Source: CAVZBT01 sp963773605
GTDB taxonomy: Bacteria > Acidobacteriota > UBA6911
Assembly (NCBI GenBank): GCA_963773605.1
Contig: CAVZBT010000006.1
Coordinates: 502,800-566,799 of the forward strand
Direction: 5' to 3'
Length of the DNA stretch: 64,000 nucleotides
Positions within the stretch are counted from its first letter, which is position 1, and the number at the start of each line of letters is the position of its first letter. This document shows positions 26,395-34,777 of this stretch, piece after piece. Position numbers and translations under genes: made by a program. The notes under the pieces are model-generated. The model did not search any database, had not been told where the DNA came from, and saw only the letters and a program-made list of their open reading frames with translations.

Positions 26395-27825
26395 TTAGTC
26401 CCGCCACTCGAGGGTGCTGCGGACGATGCGATCCAGTTCCGCGGCGAGGGCCTCGTCGGGGGGATTCGGCTTGTGCCGCGCCAGGATCGCAGCGTTGCGC
26501 TCGCGCACCCGGTCCGAAACGCTCCGGGCGCCGGACGCCTCCCACGGGTCCCAGCGTTGCCGGTCGAAGAGTCCCGAGAGCCATGATTCCCGGCGATAAT
26601 GGTCGCGCGTGTGGCTCTCTCCGAGAAAGCTGCCGCCGATACCCACGGTGCGGATCACCGGGGCCGCAAGCGTGTCCGCGTCTACCCGGAACCCGGCGAG
26701 AATTCTCTTCACGAAGGCCGCGATTTCGTTGTCGAGAATGAGCTGCTCCACGCTCCCCGCCTGGTCCGGGCCGACGATACCCATGTGACCAAACGTATCC
26801 GCGCCCGCCAGGGCGCCCAGCAGCAGCGTCGCGCCGCGTTCGAGCCCCGACTGGGCATCCATGCGCTTGCTGTCCGACAGGCCCACGTTGACGTAGGCGG
26901 GCAGACCATAGTGGGAGGCCATCTGAGTCATGGCGACGGCCATCAATCCCTGCTCGGGCGCACCGAAACTGATCTGTGTCGTCCGCATGTCGAAGACGTG
27001 CGGGATGCCGCCGTAACACACCGGGGTGGCGGGACCGAAGAGTTGCGACAGCACGATACCCGCAAGTATCTCCGCGTTTTCGACGACGAGGGTGCCGGCG
27101 AGCGTCGCGGGGCCGCTCGCCCCGGCCTGCACCATCGGGCCGAAGCAGAGGGGCAGTCCTCTCCGCGCGCAGGTCTTCAGGATATCCAGGCCATTGGGCG
27201 CGAAGCGGAGCGGGCTCACGGGCTCTACGAAACCCTGGATCATGGGGTGGCGCCGGTGCCCGTCCGATCCTCCCTGTACCGCCTCGTACATTTCGAGAAC
27301 GGCCTCGAGGCTGCGCCCGCCGGAGATCCAGACGTGCGTGGGCTTGCCGGTGATCTTCAGCAGCTCCGCCGCCGTATAGACATCGCGACGGGCCGCCGGT
27401 ACATCCAGCGGCATCGCCAGCCCGCCCACGATGTCGATGTGCTCCAGCGCGTCGCCGACGAGCGCCGCCTGCCGCATGTCGGCCGCAGAAGGCTCGCGGC
27501 GCGTTGTACCCTCCCCGTCGACCCAGGCGAACTGGCCCGGGCTCGAGACGAGCACGAAATCCCCACATCCAAACCGAGCCGTCTTTTGCGGATCGCGGCC
27601 GTGGATTACGAAGCGTTTGCCGCTCCCGGCAAGGGCCCCCTCGACCGCACGGGCTGGTATGCGCGCCACCGAGGCCGCCCCGTCCACCCCGGCCCCCGCG
27701 TCCGAGAGTGCCGACAGGCATTCGGGGTCGGGCACGTGCACTCCGGGATCACTCAACAGAGCCAGCGATTCGGCGTGGATTGCTTCGATTGCAGCCGCAT
27801 CCAGCACAGTCGTCCGGTTCAGCAT
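26395..27825 (-). CDS. Trimethylamine methyltransferase (MttB) family protein, non-pyrrolysine type
   Basis: A 476-residue member of the MttB superfamily. Recognisable stretches include the N-terminal SLALLSDPGVHVPDPE, HVWISGGRSLEAVLEM, QGFVEPVSPLRF, CYGGIPHVFDMR and AVAMTQMASHYGLPAYVN. There is no internal TAG, so it belongs to the pyrrolysine-free branch whose known members demethylate glycine betaine or other quaternary amines and pass the methyl group to a corrinoid protein. No corrinoid protein gene is adjacent. ATG 27825 follows a strong AGGAGGGCCC. The methyl donor is unknown. Confidence 0.85.
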   Translation of the reverse strand: MLNRTTVLDAAAIEAIHAESLALLSDPGVHVPDPECLSALSDAGAGVDGAASVARIPARAVEGALAGSGKRFVIHGRDPQKTARFGCGDFVLVSSPGQFAWVDGEGTTRREPSAADMRQAALVGDALEHIDIVGGLAMPLDVPAARRDVYTAAELLKITGKPTHVWISGGRSLEAVLEMYEAVQGGSDGHRRHPMIQGFVEPVSPLRFAPNGLDILKTCARRGLPLCFGPMVQAGASGPATLAGTLVVENAEILAGIVLSQLFGPATPVCYGGIPHVFDMRTTQISFGAPEQGLMAVAMTQMASHYGLPAYVNVGLSDSKRMDAQSGLERGATLLLGALAGADTFGHMGIVGPDQAGSVEQLILDNEIAAFVKRILAGFRVDADTLAAPVIRTVGIGGSFLGESHTRDHYRRESWLSGLFDRQRWDPWEASGARSVSDRVRERNAAILARHKPNPPDEALAAELDRIVRSTLEWRD

Positions 27826-27951
27826 GGGCCCTCCTGCGTCGCGCGATAATACCAGAGGGCGTGGCGTATCAAAACCTCTTGATTGCACCCGGCATGTCGG
27901 CCAAAATACTAAGGTTAGGCATAATTAAGAAATTAGCAGGAGGCTAAGGCT

Positions 27952-28518
27952 ATGAAGCGTCGTCAGGTCATTTTTGCACTACTGGCTATCGTCGCGCTCT
28001 TACTCGCGTGTGTCGCCAGCTTCGCTTACCAGCAGAAGTTCGTTCTTCGCGTCAACGCCGGGGATCCGAGGCCATACACCGACAAGGCCGGCAATGTGTG
28101 GCAGCCCGACAAAGCCTACCAGAAGGGTAGCAAGTACGGGTTCGTCGAGGGGGACATCGTGGACCGCGGGAGCGATGTGAAAATCGCCAACACCAACGAT
28201 CCCCGCATCTACCAGACCGAGCACTACTCGATGGAGAGCTTTCACGCGGAAGTTCCGAACGGTAAGTATACCGTAAGGCTGCACTTCGCCGAGACGTACG
28301 AAAACATCGACGTCGACGGCCCGCGCGTGTTCAACGTCAAGATCGAGGGGAAAGACGTCATCAGGAAGTTCGAAATCTCGAAGGTGGCGCCCGGAATGCA
28401 CAAGCCGGTAATCAAGGAGTTCAAAGGAATCGAGGTCACCGACGGCAAGCTGGACATCCTCTTTGACGCCGACACTCAGAATCCGGAAATCAACGGGATC
28501 GAGATACTCCAGGAATAG
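27952..28518 (+). CDS. Malectin-domain carbohydrate-binding protein, exported
   Basis: A 188-residue protein with an N-terminal hydrophobic leader ending in LLLAC, which fits a lipobox (cysteine 20), so it may be a lipoprotein. The rest is one malectin domain: FVLRVNAGDPRPYTDKAG, TEHYSMESFHAEVPNGKYTV, LHFAETYENIDVDGPRVFNV and the closing NPEINGIEI. Malectin domains bind glucans and other sugars. The ribosome binding site AGGAG lies in the loop of a small hairpin (TTAGC/GCTAA, 27933-27947) just before ATG 27952. Confidence 0.88.
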   Translation: MKRRQVIFALLAIVALLLACVASFAYQQKFVLRVNAGDPRPYTDKAGNVWQPDKAYQKGSKYGFVEGDIVDRGSDVKIANTNDPRIYQTEHYSMESFHAEVPNGKYTVRLHFAETYENIDVDGPRVFNVKIEGKDVIRKFEISKVAPGMHKPVIKEFKGIEVTDGKLDILFDADTQNPEINGIEILQE

Positions 28519-28539
28519 CCGGAGCGATGGATGGCGCGA

Positions 28540-28565
28540 CGGGTGCGGCCGGCGGTCCGCACCCG
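28540..28565. terminator. Bidirectional hairpin between malectin and sulfatase-like genes
   Basis: CGGGTGCGG (28540-28548) pairs perfectly with CCGCACCCG (28557-28565) over an 8-base loop. It lies in the 53-base gap between two convergent genes, so it can end both transcripts. There is no T-tract. Confidence 0.6.
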
Positions 28566-28571
28566 CGGCCG

Positions 28572-30614
28572 TCAGGAAATTGCCCCAAGCTCCGCCAGTG
28601 CCGCTTTGACCTTGGGAATCACGTCCCGGTATTTTTCGGGGCGGGCCCGCTTCAGAAAACCTCTGAAATACCTGATCGCGGCCGGAGAGTCGCCCGCTTT
28701 TTGGGCGAGGATGCCGAGGTTCAGGTAGGGCTCGATCAGTTCGGGGTCCGCCTCGATGGCCTTCTCGAGGTGCTCCCGCCCCTGCAAGGTCTGTCCGCGC
28801 TGGATTTCAAGGATCCCGAGCACATTGTGGGCGGTGGCACGCTGCGGGTCCTGCAACAGGATGGCCTGCAGGGCGCGCTGCGCGTCGTCGAGCCGGCCCA
28901 ACTGCAGGTAAGCGGTCGCCATGTTGTCCATGTTCTGGAGGTTGGCCGGGTTCATCTGCGCGGCCTTCTCCATGTGCCCGACGGCTGTTTTCAGATCACC
29001 CCGTCGCACCTGGACCTCGCCGAGTTTGGCGTAGGTCTCGTCCCCGTCCGCACCGTTCTTGATCGCGGCGAGACACACCCGTTCCATTGCGTCGAAACGC
29101 CCCATCCGCTCATAGCACAACTGCAAGGTTTTGTAGAGAAGGGGATTGGAGGGGTCCTGCGGCAGGATCTTTTCCAGCGCAGGGGCGGCCGTCCCCCACT
29201 GGTCGTGATTCATGGCCTCGGAAGCGCGTTCGATGGCGCCCAGGACAGCCACCCGGTCCTTGGGATCCGGGCCGGACATGTCGATCCGAACGCTGCGCCG
29301 GCCCGAGCTGACATAGCCGAGCGCGTCGAGTTCCCGGCGTCTCTCGTCGTCGATCAGCTGCGGCTCGAGCTGCCCCAGGCTCTTCGGCGGCCCAGCCACT
29401 TCCCACACCTTCTTCTGCAGCCGGTCGGCGTCGGCCGGCAGCTTGTCCACCAGGTTGCGCGCCTCCTCCCGGTCGTCCATAAACCTGTACAACTCGGGCT
29501 TCGGGCCGACGATCAGCTTCAGTTCGTCGGTCCGCATCCCGCGCAACTCCGACCATCCCATGTGGGTCCTCGGATAGAGCGTCTCCATATAGCAGTAGTT
29601 GCTGCGTGTGCCCTTTCCCTCGACGACCGCATCCCGGAGGCTGACCCCCTGGACCTTGTCCCCGGGCGCCGTACCCGCAAAGTCGGCGACGGTGGGCATC
29701 ACGTCGATCGACCGAACCTGCTGGGCGACCACACGCCCCTGCGGCACGCCCGGGCCGGCGATAATCAGCGGGACGTGCACCGTGGAATCGTAGAGGAACA
29801 CCCCGTGCGTATACTCGCCGTGATCCCCCAGGCTCTCGCCGTGATCGGACATCAGCACCACCAGGGTCCGGTCCGCCAGCCCGGCCTCGGATAACCAGGA
29901 CGTCAACTTCCCGACCTGCTCGTCGGCATACGCCACCTCACCACCATACGGGTCCTTCGGGTATCTCGATCGGAACGGCTCCGGGGGGTCATACGGAAAA
30001 TGCGGATCGTAGAAGTGCACCCACGCGAAGAAATTCTTCCCCGACACACTGTGCTTCTTCAGCCAGTCGAGCGCGCGGCCGGCGACGACCTCGCCCCGGA
30101 TCTCCGCAACGACTCCGGGCAGCTTCTGCAGCCGGGTATCTTCCTTCATGGAGTCGACGTAGGTCCCGAAACCGCGATTGACGCCGTAGTGGTGGCTGAG
30201 CACCGCGGACCCGACGAATGCGGCCGTATCATAGCCGGCGCCCTGCAGGACAGTGGCCAGCGTCGGGACATCCTTGTCCAGCACAAACCCCCCCATGTCG
30301 CGAATCTTGTGCACCTGCGGGTAGGTTCCGGTCAGGATGGAAGCGTGCGACGGGGCCGTGAGCGGGACCTGGGCGATGGCCTGGGCCATGCGTGCCCCGC
30401 GGGCGGCAAGCGCGTCCATGTTCGGCGTGTCGACGCGTTTGCGGCCGTAGCACGCGACATAGTCCGCCCGCAGCGTATCGATCGTGATCAACAACACGTT
30501 GAGCGACGGCTTCCGTGGTGCAGGCTTGTGGTCGGCGGGCCGCTCGGGAGCCCGTGAACAACCGCTTCCCAGGAGCGCGAACAACACCGTTACAACGAAG
30601 ATTGTTCTTGCCAT
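28572..30614 (-). CDS. Sulfatase-like hydrolase/transferase with TPR domain, lipoprotein
   Basis: A 680-residue protein. ATG 30614 follows GAAGGGATCG. The leader ends in LLGSGCSR, a good lipobox. Residues 35-420 form an alkaline-phosphatase-superfamily domain: NVLLITIDTLRADYVACYG, APSHASILTGTYP, HGESLGDHGEYTHG and the metal-binding DVMPTVADFAG. At the position of the formylglycine cysteine of true sulfatases the sequence is T-A-P-S, so a threonine nucleophile is likely, as in phospho-transferases of this superfamily. The C-terminal 200 residues contain about five TPR repeats. The real substrate could be a phosphate rather than a sulfate ester. Confidence 0.85.
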   Translation of the reverse strand: MARTIFVVTVLFALLGSGCSRAPERPADHKPAPRKPSLNVLLITIDTLRADYVACYGRKRVDTPNMDALAARGARMAQAIAQVPLTAPSHASILTGTYPQVHKIRDMGGFVLDKDVPTLATVLQGAGYDTAAFVGSAVLSHHYGVNRGFGTYVDSMKEDTRLQKLPGVVAEIRGEVVAGRALDWLKKHSVSGKNFFAWVHFYDPHFPYDPPEPFRSRYPKDPYGGEVAYADEQVGKLTSWLSEAGLADRTLVVLMSDHGESLGDHGEYTHGVFLYDSTVHVPLIIAGPGVPQGRVVAQQVRSIDVMPTVADFAGTAPGDKVQGVSLRDAVVEGKGTRSNYCYMETLYPRTHMGWSELRGMRTDELKLIVGPKPELYRFMDDREEARNLVDKLPADADRLQKKVWEVAGPPKSLGQLEPQLIDDERRRELDALGYVSSGRRSVRIDMSGPDPKDRVAVLGAIERASEAMNHDQWGTAAPALEKILPQDPSNPLLYKTLQLCYERMGRFDAMERVCLAAIKNGADGDETYAKLGEVQVRRGDLKTAVGHMEKAAQMNPANLQNMDNMATAYLQLGRLDDAQRALQAILLQDPQRATAHNVLGILEIQRGQTLQGREHLEKAIEADPELIEPYLNLGILAQKAGDSPAAIRYFRGFLKRARPEKYRDVIPKVKAALAELGAIS

Positions 30615-30701
30615 AGCGATCCCTTCAGGGTGACAGGGAATCGTTACTCGCAGCCCCGCGTTCGTCAATGGGAAACCGCCCGGTCCAAACTGGGCGGGGG
30701 C

Positions 30702-30754
30702 GGGACAATCACGGGCCCCGCAAAATCCCGGGCCGCGCCGGGCCGACTCGGCCC
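30702..30754. repeat. R2 palindromic repeat, degraded copy
   Basis: GGGCGGGGGCGGGACAATC at 30702 and GGGCCGCGCCGGGCCGACTC plus GGCCC ending at 30754 match the two ends of the R2 unit. The spacer is shorter than in the full copies. It sits in the intergenic region upstream of the POT transporter. Confidence 0.5.
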
Positions 30755-30831
30755 ACTCGCCCCTGCGAAACGCGCCCTTGCGCAACAGGGAAGCGCTCCT
30801 GCACAATCGGGCGGTCGACAAAGGAGGCAGT

Positions 30832-32091
30832 TTGGGCGTCACGCAGAGACTGGACGAGATCCGCGTCGGCTTTCAGCCGGCATTCTGGATCGCCAACTTC
30901 ACCGAGCTGTTCGAGCGTCTCTCGTATTACGGCCAGCAGGCCGTCCTCGCGATCTTCCTGCACGAGCAGCTGAAGTTCAGCGTCGAACAAACCGGCCGCC
31001 TGCAGGGCTTTTTCGGGTTCGTCGTCTGGTTTCTGCCGGTGATCGGCGGCACGCTCGCCGACCGTTTCGGCTTTCGCCGGTCACTGGCGGCAGCCTACCT
31101 GGTCCTGTCAGCCGGCTATTTCCTGCTCGGCTCGCTCTCCGCGCCCTGGATGGCCCCCGTGCGCGACTCGCTTCCCCTGTACTGGCTGGTATTCGCGATC
31201 CTGATGATCCCGGCCTTGGGACCGTCGATTGTGAAGCCGGTCGTCGCCGGCACGACCGCGCGGGCATCGACGGAGAACGTGCGCTCGCTCGGGTACTCGA
31301 TCTACTACACCGTGGTCAATATCGGCGGCATGCTCGGCCCGGTCATGGCATTCCTCGTGCGCCGCTCGATCGGCATAGAAAACGTGTTCCGCGTGTCGGC
31401 GCTTTCCGTGTTCCTCATGTTTTTCGTCACGGTGCTGTTTTACCGCGAACCGCCCCAACAGGGGGACAAGCAGGTGGCCAGCGTCGGCGTGGCGCTCAGA
31501 AACATGGTCCTCGTGCTGCAGAATTACCGGTTCATCGTGTTCCTGTTCCTTTTTTCCGGCTTTTACATCGTCTTCTGGCAGGAATTCATCGCGCTCCCCC
31601 TCTACATCCGCGGCTACATCGACCCCGAGGCCGACGTGGACCTGCTGACCACGGCCGAGGCGCTCACCGTCATCCTCCTTCAGGTTGTCGTGAGCTATCT
31701 GACCAGGAAGGTTCCTGCCTTTACCGCCATGAGCGCCGGGATCCTGATCGCAAGCCTCTCGTGGCTCCTGCTCGCGTGGCACCCGTCCATACCGATGGCG
31801 GTCGCGTCGCTGATCGTGTTGGGGATCGGGGAAATCACCCAGGCCCCGCGCTACTACGAATACATCTCCCGGCTGGCGCCCGAAGGACAGCAGGGACTGT
31901 ACATGGGTTACGCGTTCCTCCCGATAGCGATCGGCTACTTCATCGCGGGGCCGCTGGGAGGGTGGCTGGTGCACGAGTTCGGCGAGGTGAGGCACACGCC
32001 GCACCAGATGTGGTATGTCGTGGCGGCCGTCGGAATCGTCACCACACTGCTGATGGTGGCTTACGATCGGATCGTTCGGCCCGGGAAGTGA
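30832..32091 (+). CDS. POT-family proton-dependent transporter
   Basis: A 419-residue membrane protein with about 12 hydrophobic helices. The N-terminal FWIANFTELFERLSYYGQQA is the proton-dependent oligopeptide transporter signature (ExxER region). GFRRSLAAAYLVLSAGY and FYIVFWQEFIALPLYIRGY follow. It imports di/tripeptides or related solutes using the proton gradient. TTG 30832 is chosen as start because AAGGAGG lies 4 bases upstream; an upstream in-frame CTG/ATG-like start at 30778 has no such site. It is divergent from the sulfatase-like gene. Confidence 0.88.
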   Translation: MGVTQRLDEIRVGFQPAFWIANFTELFERLSYYGQQAVLAIFLHEQLKFSVEQTGRLQGFFGFVVWFLPVIGGTLADRFGFRRSLAAAYLVLSAGYFLLGSLSAPWMAPVRDSLPLYWLVFAILMIPALGPSIVKPVVAGTTARASTENVRSLGYSIYYTVVNIGGMLGPVMAFLVRRSIGIENVFRVSALSVFLMFFVTVLFYREPPQQGDKQVASVGVALRNMVLVLQNYRFIVFLFLFSGFYIVFWQEFIALPLYIRGYIDPEADVDLLTTAEALTVILLQVVVSYLTRKVPAFTAMSAGILIASLSWLLLAWHPSIPMAVASLIVLGIGEITQAPRYYEYISRLAPEGQQGLYMGYAFLPIAIGYFIAGPLGGWLVHEFGEVRHTPHQMWYVVAAVGIVTTLLMVAYDRIVRPGK

Positions 32092-32094
32092 CGT

Positions 32095-32196
32095 GGGCCG
32101 CGCCGGCTCGACGCGGCCCGTGGATCTGGCTCAACCCGTGGATTTCTCGAATTGCCCCCGGTCGTAGTTCATTGGGGGCGGGCCGTCCCCGCCCCC
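32095..32196. repeat. R2 palindromic repeat, full copy a (reverse orientation)
   Basis: GGGCCGCGCCGGCTCGACGC plus GGCCC (32095-32119) at one end and GGGGGCGGGCCGTCCCCGCC plus CCC (32174-32196) at the other. Read in reverse it matches the copies at 50951 and 57520 along its whole length, including AACTACGACCGGGGGCAATT. It fills the gap between two convergent genes. Confidence 0.8.
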
Positions 32197-32205
32197 TGTT
32201 TCCTA

Positions 32206-33612
32206 TTACTTCTTGCCTTTGGACTGGACCTCGACAAGGAGTTCGGCCGTGCTGGGGCCGAGCGTGACCAAGATCGTGTACGGTCCGGCGGCAGTGGGAG
32301 AGGCTGTGATCTTGACCTTCATCGAGGCCACGCCTTGCCCAAGGGTGCGGTCAAACTCTGCGGTGACCGGACCCGTCGCCGGGGTAAATACCGGCTCGGG
32401 GCTTGTCGCCTGGGGCGGCTGGATCAGCAATACGACGTCGCGGGTTTCGCCGGGACCGATCTTAATGTGATCGGGGGCAAACACGATCCGCACGGCGCCC
32501 TCCGGACGCTCGTTTTCGTCCTCGGAAACTTCCCCGACGACCACCAGCGCCGTGGCGGAGCCATTCAACGCCGTGGCTTTGACGGTGGCGGTGCCCACCG
32601 CAAGGGCGTTTACGGTGAAGTCGACGGTCCGTGATCCTTTTGGTACGAGGACCGAAGCCGGCAAACTCACAACCCCGGCGCCGGATTCGATCGTCAGGGT
32701 CACCGTGACATCGTCAGCCGCGGTTTCGCGCAGCTTCACCGTAAACGTCGCGGCTTGCCCGACCTTCAGCTTCCGCTCGTCCGGTTTCAGCTCGAGCGGC
32801 CCTATTACGAGAACTTCCTTGGCGTTGACCACCAGATCTACCATGACTCCCTTGACCACGACGTAGGCGCCGGCAACCAGGTCGCCGGTGACCTCGGTCT
32901 CGGACGTGACGTTGACATTCGTGATGTTCCCGGTGGCGCCGTTGACCGCAACCTTGAGCAGCCCAATACCCGAATCGTACGACTCGACAACGCCCTCAAA
33001 CTTCAGCGTCCCCTTCTTCTTCCCCTTCACGACGACCTCGAGCGAGTCCGCGGTCCATGCGCCGGTGTCGGATATCGTGCCGGTGGCGTGGATCCGGGTG
33101 CCGGTGGTGAGGCTTGCGATCGGCACCTCCACGCCGTCGGACTGGATGTGGAGTGCCGTCGGCACCAGGATGGTCAACCCCAGCAGCGACAGGGCCGTGC
33201 CGTCATCGGAGGGCGCCACGCCGGTTATATGGCCGCGCACATCGAACACGTTGGAATCGTCGTCCGGACCGAGAACCGTGATGCTGTTGGCCAGGATGCC
33301 GCTCGAGGAGAACTTTCCCGTGACCTCGACCAGCACCTCACCGGCCGACGCTGCGGCAAGCTGCACCTTCTCGGCGAGCTCATCCATCGTAAGCGACAGG
33401 TCGCCGGAGCCGCGAATCTCGGTCCTGGGGTTGACCAGGACGCGCAGGTTCACCGTGTCGACCTGCACGAACAGCGTGCCGAGGCCCTCGCCGTTGGGCA
33501 GGGCCGAGGTGATCGCGCCGGTGAATACGACTTCGTTGTTGTTGAGGCCCTGCGGATAGGCGACCGCCGCAATCGCCACTACGGCCAGCAGAACGAAAAT
33601 GAGTTTGCGCAT
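32206..33612 (-). CDS. Secreted DUF5666 / Ig-like protein
   Basis: A 468-residue protein with a signal peptide (MRKLIFVLLAVVAIAAVAYP). ATG 33612 follows AAAGGAGTGTCC. It has three or four repeats of the DUF5666 OB-like pattern (FTGAITSALPNGEG; VRGHITGVAPSDDG; FEGVVESYDSGIG) between residues 25 and 260. A Ig-like/CalX-type region (LTIESGAGVVSLPASVLV) and a second beta domain follow. Such proteins are secreted, beta-rich and of unknown function, often in acidobacterial and deltaproteobacterial genomes. Confidence 0.75.
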   Translation of the reverse strand: MRKLIFVLLAVVAIAAVAYPQGLNNNEVVFTGAITSALPNGEGLGTLFVQVDTVNLRVLVNPRTEIRGSGDLSLTMDELAEKVQLAAASAGEVLVEVTGKFSSSGILANSITVLGPDDDSNVFDVRGHITGVAPSDDGTALSLLGLTILVPTALHIQSDGVEVPIASLTTGTRIHATGTISDTGAWTADSLEVVVKGKKKGTLKFEGVVESYDSGIGLLKVAVNGATGNITNVNVTSETEVTGDLVAGAYVVVKGVMVDLVVNAKEVLVIGPLELKPDERKLKVGQAATFTVKLRETAADDVTVTLTIESGAGVVSLPASVLVPKGSRTVDFTVNALAVGTATVKATALNGSATALVVVGEVSEDENERPEGAVRIVFAPDHIKIGPGETRDVVLLIQPPQATSPEPVFTPATGPVTAEFDRTLGQGVASMKVKITASPTAAGPYTILVTLGPSTAELLVEVQSKGKK

Positions 33613-33655
33613 AAGGACACTCCTTTGACAGGGCGGGGGGACGCGACTGCCGGTC

Positions 33656-33661
33656 ATTATA
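33656..33661 (-). promoter_or_regulatory. Candidate -10 box of the DUF5666 gene
   Basis: TATAAT on the minus strand, 44 bases before ATG 33612, in a locally AT-rich stretch (TCTTATAAGTTCTTAC). The -35 is unclear; TTGTCA is too far away at 22 bases. Confidence 0.4.
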
Positions 33662-33714
33662 CGCCGTAAGAACTTATAAGAGGTGACAAACTTCACAAAA
33701 GCACAGCTCTGTCT

Positions 33715-33850
33715 GGAGTGCGGCGGCTCGGCGCCGCCGCACTCCGAGATTGCAGGGTGGCATCGCAATGTCGCGTTTCGCGGTGGGGCCGAGGCGCCGA
33801 GTATTTCGGCCGTAGGGGTACGGGGAAAGCGGCGCCAGGCGCCGCACTCC
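33715..33850. repeat. R1 intergenic palindromic repeat, full copy c
   Basis: This is the longest R1 copy: left arm GGAGTGCGGCGGCTCGGCGC followed by CGCCGCACTCC, then GCATCGCAATGTCGCG, GGGGCCGAGGCGCCGAGTAT, TTTCGGCCGTAG, and right arm GCGGCGCCAGGCGCCGCACT plus CC. It lies between two minus-strand genes and ends 4 bases before the FAH-family stop codon. Confidence 0.8.
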
Positions 33851-33853
33851 AGA

Positions 33854-34744
33854 TCAGGCAACCGGATTGCGGAGGGTGCCGATTTCAGGCACCGTGATTT
33901 CAACGAGGTCTCCTGGCTGGAGCGCAAACTCGTCGGGCGGCACAATCCCGGTACCGGTCAGCAGCAGGACCCCGTGCCGGAAATCCTGCTCCCGGAAGAG
34001 GTAGGCGATCAGTTCGTCGAATTTGCGCTTCATCTGGTCGAACCCGGTGATGGCTTCGAAGCAGACCCGCCCGGCGCGGCGGATCGTGAGCCCGATAGAC
34101 GATCTGCGGATTTCCGGCGCCCACTCCCGCAGGATCAGGGCCGGCCCCAGGGCGCACGACTGCATGTAGATTTTGGCCTGCGGCAGGTACAGGGGGTTTT
34201 CCCCCTCGATATCCCGGGAACTGACGTCGTTCCCGATCGTGTACCCGACCAATACTCCCTTGCGGTTGACGACCAGGGCCAGTTCGGGCTCCGGCACGGT
34301 CCAACGGGAGTCGCAGCGGATTCGGATGGGCTCGTTGGGCCCCGAGACCCGGCCCGGCGTCGATTTCAGGAAGAGCTCCGGCCGGGGCGCGTCGTACACC
34401 TTGTCGTAGAAAGAACCGCCGCCGGAGCTCTCCTCCATGCGGGCGTCGCGGCTGCGCAGGTAGGTCACCCCGGCACCCCAGACTTCCTGGCGCGTCAGGG
34501 GAGCCAGGAGGTGCGGCCGTCCCGGGTCCGGCGGGATATCCAGCGCCGAGAAGGCCAGCGCCGGACAACCGTCGAGCTCTGCCGCGATACCCTGGATCGC
34601 GCCGAGGGGATCGTCGCCGCAGATGAGGTCCGTAAGCGATCCGAAATTCATCGGGTCGAGGGCGGTCAGGTCATAGACACGCCCATCGCGCACGAGCCCA
34701 ATGGCCGCGCCCGCACCGGGGCGCCAAAACCGGCAGATCTTCAT
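33854..34744 (-). CDS. FAH-family hydrolase/dehydratase, probably 2-keto-3-deoxy-aldonate dehydratase
   Basis: A 296-residue fumarylacetoacetate-hydrolase-fold protein. Metal and substrate segments: GAGVTYLRSRDARMEES, PEPELALVVNRKG (the ExE motif), GYTIGNDVSSRDIEGENPLY and TGTGIVPP. The variant with VTYxRSRDAR and the ENPLYLPQAK segment resembles the 2-keto-3-deoxy-arabinonate/fuconate dehydratases. It sits 33 bases after an aldehyde dehydrogenase gene on the same strand. In the Weimberg route such a dehydratase makes 2-oxoglutarate semialdehyde, which the dehydrogenase oxidises. ATG 34744 is preferred because AGAGG precedes it; an ATG at 34774 is possible. Confidence 0.8.
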   Translation of the reverse strand: MKICRFWRPGAGAAIGLVRDGRVYDLTALDPMNFGSLTDLICGDDPLGAIQGIAAELDGCPALAFSALDIPPDPGRPHLLAPLTRQEVWGAGVTYLRSRDARMEESSGGGSFYDKVYDAPRPELFLKSTPGRVSGPNEPIRIRCDSRWTVPEPELALVVNRKGVLVGYTIGNDVSSRDIEGENPLYLPQAKIYMQSCALGPALILREWAPEIRRSSIGLTIRRAGRVCFEAITGFDQMKRKFDELIAYLFREQDFRHGVLLLTGTGIVPPDEFALQPGDLVEITVPEIGTLRNPVA

Positions 34745-34777
34745 GGATCCTCTGGCATCTCCGCTGTTTTCCATGCG

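Noticed and set aside
26395..27825. Pyrrolysine-containing MttB
   Set aside because: The reading frame is complete without any internal TAG, so it is the pyrrolysine-free type.
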